Below are positions 55,757 through 64,000 of a stretch of 64,000 nucleotides of DNA, piece by piece. Positions within the stretch are counted from its first letter, which is position 1, and each line of letters begins with the position of its first letter. Source of the DNA: Cymodocea nodosa (taxonomy: Eukaryota; Streptophyta; Magnoliopsida; Alismatales; Cymodoceaceae). Position numbers and translations under genes: made by a program. The notes beneath the pieces are model-generated. The model had not been told where the DNA came from. It saw nothing but the letters and a program-made list of their open reading frames with translations, and ran no database searches. The stretch lies in assembly GCA_036874045.1 (NCBI GenBank), contig CM072339.1, positions 11,601,501 through 11,665,500 on the forward strand, in the 5' to 3' direction.

Positions 55757-57340
55757 TGTTGAGTATTTTTGTTTTGATGATGTGTGCTGAATGAAAATAA
55801 TCATATTTGCTCAATTACTATTGCTTGTGAAAAGAAATTAAAATCATCAATTAATACAGAAAAAGCTTACTGATTTAAATACTTGTTTGTATTGGATCTG
55901 AAGTTAATAACTAGTCGTTTCGTTGCATTAATTTCTCATTTAGCTAAACGTTAAGTTAACATGTGTTTTTATTGAAAAACATGATATGTTTTAATGTTAT
56001 ATCTTCTGTATCGTGAACAGTGCACATTTAGACAACTCGTTAAGTTAGAGTTTTGTTTGTATAGAGGTCATGTGAGGACTCGTTAAGTTAGAGGCTTAAA
56101 GGTTAAAATAGGTCACGTGATAACTCGTTAAGTTAGTGAGTAAAAGAAGAGACGAACTCGTTAAGTTATTAGTGTTATACACGTGGTGAAATTATAAGTT
56201 ACGAATGTTGTAATGTATCACGTGAGGTGCACATGTTTAACTCGTTAAGTTAACATAACTAAACGCATTGAGTTGCTATATTGAACACTAAGGCAACGCG
56301 TTAGGTTAGCGTTATAAACTTAAGTTGTTATTTTTGCACGTGGTAAAATTCTTATTATAAAAACATTTGTTTATTACTGGTTCGTTGAGTTATCATAACA
56401 CAACGAAGATGGTTCGTTGAGATAGCATAACACCACAGACTTAGTTCGTTGAGTTAGCTACAGTACTTGTCACGTGAAATGGTACATGAGGAACTCGTTA
56501 AGTTAGAAACGTTAAATTATATATATACTTATGTTACTCGTTTAGTTAACATTAAAGTAATGACTTCTTATTACACTGATGAAAAACTTTTGGATGAGAA
56601 AGTTTATTTTACAAGAAATTTTTCAGAGATCCAAGACTAATGATTAAAGAAAATTTGAAATATAAACGTGGGTTAGAACGTGTGTGTTTCGATGAAGGAA
56701 AAAGAAAAGACATGGAGAAGTGGAAAACTGGTAGTGGTTAAGCGTGAAGGATATGCATGAAATGAAGATACAGTATAAAAGGCATAGAATTCTCGTTGAT
56801 CAATTTATCCTTGCACATAAAACGAAAAATCTTTTCAAGGATCAAACCATCCCTGCACACCAAAAGAAAAATCTTTTTCAAGGATCAAAAACACCTCTTC
56901 GGGAAAAATCTCTCAAGTGGAAGAAAGTTCAGTGAAGCATAAAAAGGTAAGATTTTCGTCACTGAAGATTTGAAGTATCAGAAGAAAGCAAATTCGGTGA
57001 AGCATGAAAAGACAAGATATTCGTCACTAAAGAATTGCTGAAGAAGAAAAAGAAGAAGAAGAAAGATCTCAAATAGGGAGAAAAGTTTTAAATTCCGCAA
57101 ATTAGTTTTCTCTATTTGTAGTTATGAAATTGTTTAGATGATACATGGTATCGAAATATAATTGCATCTACAATTTCTGAGGAGAATTGAATTGTATATT
57201 GTAATTGAAAGCTTGAATAAAAATGATTTTATGAAAACAATGTCTCGACTTCTTTTTGAGTTTTAAAGTTTCAATTATATTTCAGAAAATATTAAAAATA
57301 CACAATTCACCCCCCTCTTGTGTAGCCATACGATCCTACA
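55757..57340 (+). mobile_element. Copia-3 5' LTR (complete)
   Basis: 1,584 bp, TGTTGAGTATTTTTG...ATCCTACA. U3 has (T)CACGTG and ACTCGTTAAGTTAG pairs at about 56,035-56,270 and GTTCGTTGAG motifs at 56,380-56,455. TATA box TATAAAAG at 56,774-56,781. R/U5 has AAGAAGAAAAAGAAGAAG near 57,041-57,062 and ends ATTCACCCCCCTCTTGTG. Confidence 0.93.
56774..56781 (+). promoter_or_regulatory. TATA box of Copia-3 LTR
   Basis: TATAAAAG in the context ATACAGTATAAAAGGCATAG; identical box on the minus strand at 23,901-23,908 in the Copia-2 LTR. Confidence 0.75.
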
Positions 57341-57342
57341 AG

Positions 57343-57355
57343 TGGTATTAGAGCT
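57343..57355 (+). other. Primer binding site of Copia-3
   Basis: TGGTATTAGAGCT, two bases after the LTR; one mismatch to the initiator tRNA-Met site TGGTATCAGAGC. Confidence 0.88.
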
Positions 57356-57540
57356 TTGTGAATAATCTTTGATATAAAATCGATACCAACTTATTTAATA
57401 TCATTGCTTATTCTACCTTCCTTGTTTTTAAATGGAAATTAGTATCTGAGCATACGTTTAACTCTATTGATTTAAGGCTCAAGTTGTTTTAACGTTTTTA
57501 GACTGTTTAAAATCAAATAGGTTGAAAAATCTAAGGTAAA

Positions 57541-59790
57541 ATGGCTACTGGAAATGGTAATTTTTCTTTATATGAAGGCCAAAATCTTAATCGTCCTCCT
57601 TTATTTGATGGAATACATTTTGAATATTGGAAATATAGGATAACTATTTTTCTTCAAAGTATAGATCATAAATTGTGGTTCATGATTTCTAAACCATATA
57701 CTCCGTTAACTACTCCTTATAATACTTGGACAATTACTGAAAAAGAAAATGAAACTCTGAATGCTAAGGGCTTAAATATTTTATTTTGTGCATTGAGTTA
57801 TGAACAGTTCAGTAAAGTGTCAGCATATAAATCTGCTTATGAGGTGTGGCATGCATTAGAAGTTTCACAAGAAGGTACTTCTCAAGTTAAAGAGACAAAA
57901 ATAAACATGTTGATATATAAGTATGAACTCTTTAAGATGCATGAAGACGAAAATATTTCTGAGATGTTTTCTAGATTTCTTGATATCATAAACTCTTTAA
58001 AATGTTTAGGAAAGAATTTTGAACAAAAGGATTTGGTGAGGAAAATTCTCAGATCCCTAAGTTCTAAATGGTCTCAGAAAGTAACATCAATTGAGGAATC
58101 ATGAGATTTAAATGTTTATACTATGAATGAACTTATAGGAAATTTAACAGCTTATGAAGTTCAATTAAATGAATCATTGAGTCACAACAAACTAAAAATG
58201 AAGAAAGAAATAGCCTTCGAAATTAATTCAGATTTTGATATATCTGCTGATTCTGACGAGGATTTGATTTTGCTGACTAGGAAATTCAAGAAAGCATGGA
58301 AAGCTAGGAAATAGCAAAGGAACAAAAATGATAAACCCTCAACGTCAAAATCATTGAATGACAAGTATTCTTCATCTAGAAAGTATGTATGTTACAACTA
58401 TAAGAAACTTGGACAACTTTCTCCAGATTCTCCTATGAGGAAAAATGAAAAGCAAAGTAGGACAAATCAGAAGAAGACGGCTCAGAAAACTCAGAAAAAG
58501 TTTTACAAGAAAAAGGCTTTGAAGGTCACTTGGGATGACATGTCTGAAGAGTCTGAATCTGAGGAATTAGCATCAAAATCTTCACTTTCAGAAGGAGAAC
58601 AAGAGTTAGAAGACGTTGCTCATGTGTGCTTCATGGCAGATGAGTCTGAGGTAATATTTGATCCTGAAAGTCATTCATATTTCAACTTTGATGAATTATT
58701 ATGTGCTTATCATGCATTATTACAAAAACTTAAAGTATGTAAACTGGAAAATAATAATATTAGAAAATCTTCATCCATTATGGAAGAAGAAAATTGTTTC
58801 CTGTCTACTACTTTAGAAAAGTTTAAATGTGATAATGAAAATCATGCTAGAGATTTGCAGAAATTTAGATTTAATGAATGTATCTTGCATGAACAAATAC
58901 AGAATATAAATGCTAAAAAATTAAAGATAGAATCTGAAAATGAAATGTTGAGAAACAATATAAATGAACTTGAATTAGAGATAGAAAAATTAAAACTGAG
59001 AGAGCAAGATTTAAATTCTACCTTTGAGAAATGGAATTTAAGTCAAACTAAGTTAGACAAACTAACTAGTACCCCTACGGTGTCTTATAAATTTGGCTTA
59101 GGATTTGATTATCCTGAATCTCAAACCAATAAAGGATTTATTTGTTGCAGTTCAAGTAAATCTAAGACTAAAATTCTTTTTATTATAAAACAAGGTAATA
59201 AATATGTAGAAGTAGGTACATCAAGGGATGAATCATGTAGTAATAATATAAATCAATGTGATTTGTCAAATTGTACTTCTAACATGACTATAAATGTTTC
59301 TAAAAATCTTGTTTCTTGTTCTGGAAATTCAGTTTCTAATGTTTATAAAATTTCAGACAATTGTTGTAAACTGAAAATTCAGAAACCTGAGCATGTAATT
59401 CAATACACTAGTATTAGACCAATTACTCATTTTGCATGTGATAAAACAAAAAATTCTTGTGCAGAAAAAGATTTTGTATGTACGGAAAGTGTTAATACAA
59501 GTACAAAATTTTGGTATGAACTTACAGAAATGTATAAGCATGACCAAAATAAATTAACATCTGATAAAAATATGTTTGGTCTTGATTATACTACATCTGA
59601 AAACAAAAAGAATGATTGCAAAAGTAATAATGCTATATGTGAGTATGAAGCTAATGATAAATCAATAGTACTTACAACTAATAAGAATATAAATGATAAT
59701 GTTAAACTATTTTTAAACAAAAAGAAGAAATATGCGTTTAATGAACTTGGTCCTCAACAACATTGGGTACCAAGAAAAAGTTTTTCTTAA
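57541..59790 (+). pseudogene. Copia-3 gag
   Basis: 750 codons in one frame, starting MATGNGNFSLYEG 186 bases after the primer site. Copia-type capsid domain (YWKYRITIFLQSIDHKLWF; EMFSRFLDIINSL; LVRKILRSLSSKW), then the degenerate zinc knuckle CYNYKKLGQ, where Cys and His ligands are lost. A Ser/Glu-rich region, a long coiled coil (NEMLRNNINELELEIEKLKLR) and the end HWVPRKSFS follow. Two nonsense codons (TGA 58,102-58,104 and TAG 58,312-58,314) match CGA and CAA codons in the sister copy. The final TAA (59,788-59,790) is shared with Copia-2. Confidence 0.92.
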
Positions 59791-62700
59791 TTTGTGTTGC
59801 AGGAGGAAACAACATCAAAATAGATCTTAGACAGTGGAGCGTCAAGTCACATGACCGGACAAAAAAGTCTATTACAAGATTTTACAAATACCATGAAAGG
59901 AAGTGTAACATTTGGAAACAAAAGCAAAGATAAAATCATACGTATGGGCAATGTTCAAATAACTCCTACTTGTGTTATTTCGAATGTACTATATGTAGAA
60001 AACCTAGGATTTAATTTGCTGAGTGTCATAAAACTAACTGAAAATGGATATTATGTAGTGTTTGAAGATAATGTATGCAAAATAATTGATAAAAATACAG
60101 ATGAAATTAAGTTTATTGCTAAAAGAAAAGGTTCTGTATGTATTTTATCTTTACCTTCTAGTGTAGTTGATTTAAATTCATGTTTGCTAGCTGAAACTAG
60201 TGATGCATATCTATGGCATAGAAGGATTGGGCATATAAATATGAGACTGTTACATAAACTATCTAGAAAACATTTAGTGAGAGGTTTACCAAAGATTAAA
60301 TACTCAAAGAACTTTATGTGTGATGCATGTGAGTTAGGTAAACTTCACAAAAACTCTTTTAAATTCAAAACTGATATTTCAAGCAAGAGAGTCTTAGAAC
60401 TTATACATATGGATCTATTTGGACCAACAAGAATCATGAGTCTTGGTGGTAAACGGTATATATTTATTTTAGTAGATGACTTCTCTAGATACACTTGGGT
60501 ATATTTTCTAGCATCTAAGCCAGAAGTTTTTGAAAAATTTAAAATGTTTTGCAATTTTGTTCAAAATGAGCAAAGTGTCTCTATTCAAAAACTTAGGAGT
60601 GCTCATGGAACTGAATTTGATAATGATCAAATAGATAACTATTGTAATGAGCATGGCATTGATCACATATTTTCTTTTCCAAGAGCACCGTGTTAAAATG
60701 GTGTTGTTGAGAGAAAGAATAGATCACTTCAAGAAATGGCCAGAACTATGTTGAATGAACATAAGTTACCTCAAAATCTTTGGGCTGAAGTAGTAAATAC
60801 AGCTTGTTATGTTATTAACAGAAGTCATTTAAGACCTCATGTTAATAAAACTCCTTTTGAAATTATGTTTAATAGGGTTCCAAAAATTTCCTATATGAAA
60901 CCTTTTAGCTACAAGTGTTTTATTCTTAATACTAAGGATAAAAGGGATAAATTTCAAGCCAAATCGGATGAAGGAATTTTTGTAGGTTACTCTACTAGAA
61001 GTAAAGCCTATAGAGTATATAACAAGACTTCTAGGACTATTGAAGAAACCCTCCATGTAAGCTTCAATGAAAATTCTCTTAGAGAATCTCAATCTAAAGC
61101 TAATAATGATGATATGATCAATTTTCCAAATGAGTTAGAGATCAATAGAGAGATTGATGATTTATCTGAAAAAATAAAAAATATGAACTTAAATGATCAA
61201 ACTAATGATGAAAGTGATGGAGTTTCAGATGTTGATGAGAATATTGAGGAAAATCAGAGAAATTGGCGTTATTCTTCATCACATCCCATTACTCAAGTCA
61301 TTGGTAATATTAATGAGGGAGTTAAAACTAGAGCTTCAGTAAATTTAAATAGTATGTGTATGTTTGTTTCTATGGTGGAACCAAGGAATATACAAGAAGC
61401 ATTATCAGATGAAAATTGGATAGTGGCAATGCAAGAAGAACTAAATCAATTCATCAGAAATGATGTATGGGAATTAGTCTCTCCACCAGAAAATCAGTCC
61501 ATAATATGTACAAAGTGGATCTTTAGAAACAAAACTAACGAAATTGGTCAAATTACAAGGAATAAAGTTAGATTAGTTGCATAAGGGTATACACAGGAAG
61601 AAGGATTAGATTATGATGAAACATTTGCTCCTGTGGCTAGGTTAGAAAGTATTAGAATATTATTGGCCTATGCTTGTTATATGGATTTTAAATTATATCA
61701 AATGGATGTAAAGAGTGCATTTCTAAATGGTTTAATTAATGAAGAAGTCTATGTAAAACAACCACCTGGATTTGAAGATATTAAAAATCCTGACTTTGTG
61801 TATAAATTGAAGAAAACCTTATATGGTTTGAAGCAAGCACCTTGATCATGGTATGAAAGATTGTCTACTTTTTTAATAGAAAAAGGCTATATCATGGGAA
61901 AAGTGGATCATACTCTATTTATTAAGAGAGATGGTAAAGATCAAATTGTTGTTCAAATATACGTGGATGATATAATCTTTGGAGCAACCTCTGATAAGTT
62001 GATAGAAATATTCTCTAAAGAGATGACTAATCAGTTTGAAATGAGTATGATATGAGAACTTTCATATTTTCTAGGACTTCAAATTAAGCAAATGGATAAA
62101 GGTATATTTTTAAATCAGGAAAAATATGCAGATGAAATGCTTAAGAAATTTAATTTTAATGATACAAGGATTCGAGGAACTCCTATGAGTATTACTTTAA
62201 AGTTAGATATTGATGACATAGGAAAATCTATAGATCAAAGAAAATACAGAAGTATGATTGGTTCTTTACTTTATTTGACTGCTAGTAGACCTGATATTAT
62301 GTTTGCTGTGTGTGTTTGTGCTAGATTTCAATCTAATCCTAAAGAATCACATTTAATTGCAGTTAAAAGAATATTTAGATATATACAAGGAACTAAAAAT
62401 TTCGAACTGTATTATTCTAAGGATAGTTCAATAGATCTTATAGGATATATTGATGCTGATTATGCAGGATCTAAATCTGATAGAAAGAGTACCAGTGGCA
62501 CATGTCAATTATTGGGAAATAATTTGGTGTCATGGTTTAGTAAAAGCAAAACTGTGTAGCATTTTCTACTACAGAAGCTGAATATGTTGCTGCTGCACTG
62601 TGTTGCACTCAGATTCTGTGGATAAGGCAAACTTTAGAAGATTTTGGATTATCTTATGATACAACTGAGATTTATTGTGACAGTAGTTCTACAATAAATC

Positions 62701-62936
62701 TTTCCAAAAATCCTGTATTACATTCAAGAGAAAAGCATATAGAGGTTAGACATCATTTTCTAGGAGATAACGTAATTAAAGGAAAAATTAAATTAGAATT
62801 TGTGTCTAGTAAAAATCAATTAGCTGATATATTTACAAAACCTCTAAACGAAAATGCATTATGCAACATTAGATTAAATTTAGGTATTTGTAGGCTAGTG
62901 ATGTGTAAAATGCTTAAACTCCACATAAAAAGATAA
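59791..62936 (+). pseudogene. Copia-3 pol
   Basis: Protease ILDSGASSHMTG, integrase (HRRIGH...CDACELGK zinc finger; HMDLFGP; VVERKNR), RT (QMDVKSAFLNG; IYVDDIIFG) and RNase H (GYIDADYAG; ADIFTKPL). Stops at 59,821, 60,694, 61,582, 61,843 and 62,053 and frameshifts near 62,550 and near the C-terminus (about 62,897). The integrase second Asp is Ala (RSAHGTEF). Elsewhere it keeps the better version of several motifs damaged in Copia-2, such as ETFAPVAR. Confidence 0.92.
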
Positions 62937-62989
62937 ATATTATTGATGATGTTGTTTACCTCATAGATATTATATAGTTATTATAAATA

Positions 62990-63973
62990 TCTAAAGTAAT
63001 ATCTAAACTGCTACTTAAGATACTATGTATTTATTGTAAAATCATAGTAGTATCTTATTGATTTTAAGTAGTTTATCAATTTTAATAGTTTTTACGATTT
63101 TAAGTGGAAGTGTAAATGAAAAACATTAAATACTTCTGACATTCTGAAATTTTGATTAAATGTTTTCTTTGAATCAAGGAAAATGCATATGATCATGAAT
63201 AAATTTGACTTAATTCATTAAACTTGTAGAATAAGTTATATGTAACTCATCTTAAACTATTAATCAAAAGTATAAGCTTATTGAAACTGATTCATATTCT
63301 TAGTACAATCATAGAAGTAAAAATTGTATGAGATTTGTGTTTTATTGTATCTGTATTAATGGAATACATATATACTGTGCTTAAAATGAAAAGTGCTTAC
63401 AAAGTGAAAATCTTTGAGAGTTTATTGATCAGTTTGATCACGAGCCTTTTGTACTTGAGCAAATAGGTATGTAAGGATTGTTGTCCTGAAAAAGGATTCT
63501 TTAAATCTGGCAACCTAAGGTCCTGATCAAATCTGGGATTGTTGACTGAAAGCTCATTACACGGGTATATTAGAAAGCTCTTGTATGATTCAAGCTTTTC
63601 AAACTAACTTTTAAAGAAAATTATTAATATTTACTATTTTGAAAAGAAAAAGTTATTTCATTAATTACAGATATCTTTGAATCGCATATAGTTTATACCA
63701 ATATGACTACTGATTTATTGAATCAACATTAGTACTTTTGAAAATGTTTATTTGAGATACATTCTTTTATTCTCCTTGAATTAATCGAATTGAGTTCAAA
63801 GTTGTGTTTTGATTCATATACAATAGGAATTGATTCTGGAAATCATTTTTGATGATGTCAGGATAACGGAAGTCTCTGAAAAGAAAATATAAAAGTATAG
63901 TTATACTTAACATCTATTGTCACTATAAGTATATTTTGTATTTTGATTGAATATATTTGAAATATATTTGTAG
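62990..63973 (+). promoter_or_regulatory. Promoter/leader/intron-like segment of Copia-3
   Basis: Best-preserved copy. ATACATATATACTG at 63,364-63,377, then AATAG|GTATGTAAGG with intron start 63,467 and TATATTTGTAG with intron end 63,973 (507 bases), then GGGTAGGATTAACAATG with the start codon at 63,988. It lies between pol and the extra ORF. Interpretation as an internal promoter with a leader intron is inference from arrangement. Confidence 0.6.
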
Positions 63974-63987
63974 GGGTAGGATTAACA

Positions 63988-64000
63988 ATGTCGAAAACAG
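63988..64000 (+). CDS. Start of Copia-3 extra ORF (cut by window end)
   Basis: ATGTCGAAAACAG: only Met-Ser-Lys-Thr is visible. Position and the ATTAACAATG context match the Copia-4 extra ORF start (ATTAATCAACAATG, Met-Ser-Gly). The plant transposon-like ORF is predicted to follow. Confidence 0.45.

Larger units (their letters stand above)
55757..64000 (+). mobile_element. Copia-3, Sirevirus-like Ty1/copia element (3' end outside window)
   Basis: Plus strand: 5' LTR, primer site, gag, pol, promoter/intron-like segment, start of the extra ORF. Same family as Copia-1 and -2. AATTC (55,752-55,756) would be its target duplication, with the partner outside. Most inactivating changes are of the C-to-T or G-to-A type. 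Confidence 0.92.

Overview
This is plant nuclear DNA of the repeat-packed, heterochromatin-like kind. Essentially all 64 kb is nested LTR retrotransposons. I see no intact host gene, no RNA gene and no prokaryotic feature. Reasons for a flowering plant: Athila-type Ty3/gypsy proteins (DLGA protease, FMDD reverse transcriptase, tRNA-Asp-like primer site), Sirevirus-type Ty1/copia elements (initiator-Met primer site, purine tracts reading GGGGAGAT before a TGTT LTR start), a plant transposon protein family and an F-box/FBA pseudogene. The DNA is AT-rich and many codons show C-to-T type damage. The species cannot be named from this window.

Layout. 1-7,875: Gypsy-1 (minus), inserted in the extra ORF of Copia-1 (plus, 7,876-10,109). 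10,106-14,834: Gypsy-2 (minus), inserted in the pol of Gypsy-3 (minus, 14,835-15,148 and 24,996-29,353). Copia-2 (minus, 15,149-24,995) is also inserted in Gypsy-3, in its RNase H, with a 5-bp AGGTG duplication; its pol frame is open over 1,038 codons. Gypsy-3 sits in Gypsy-Z (plus, 29,354-41,106), which carries an upstream ORF, a capsid-only gag, an F-box retro-pseudogene where pol should be, and a 3' promoter/intron-like segment. A solo LTR (32,066-34,671) interrupts it. 41,107-44,454 is a deleted sister, Gypsy-Z', which shares the LTR at 39,269. 44,455-45,992: an inverted gypsy LTR. 45,993-51,506: Copia-5 (minus), a gag-only Sirevirus derivative split by a solo LTR (49,186-51,336). 51,507-55,756: Copia-4 (minus), which carries the extra ORF. 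55,757-64,000: Copia-3 (plus), running off the window.

How the parts relate. Three themes cut across element families. (1) A protein resembling the putative plant transposon family (Transposase_32, PF20167) occurs in three copia elements and in Gypsy-Z. (2) A segment of about 950 bp with a TATA-like box, a strong 5' splice site and a 3' splice site lies before that ORF in Copia-3 and before the 3' LTR in Gypsy-Z and Z', so it has apparently passed between superfamilies. (3) Arrays of short palindromic motifs (TAACTCAACG/CGTTGAGTTA, TTTCGGATAGTTA, CACGTG plus ACTCGTTAAGTTA) lie upstream of TATA boxes in unrelated LTRs and upstream of internal ORFs. The pol-bearing gypsy copies keep the zinc knuckle but lack a capsid, while the capsid-bearing Gypsy-Z lacks knuckle and pol, which suggests partners acting in trans. 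All functional statements are inferences from sequence.
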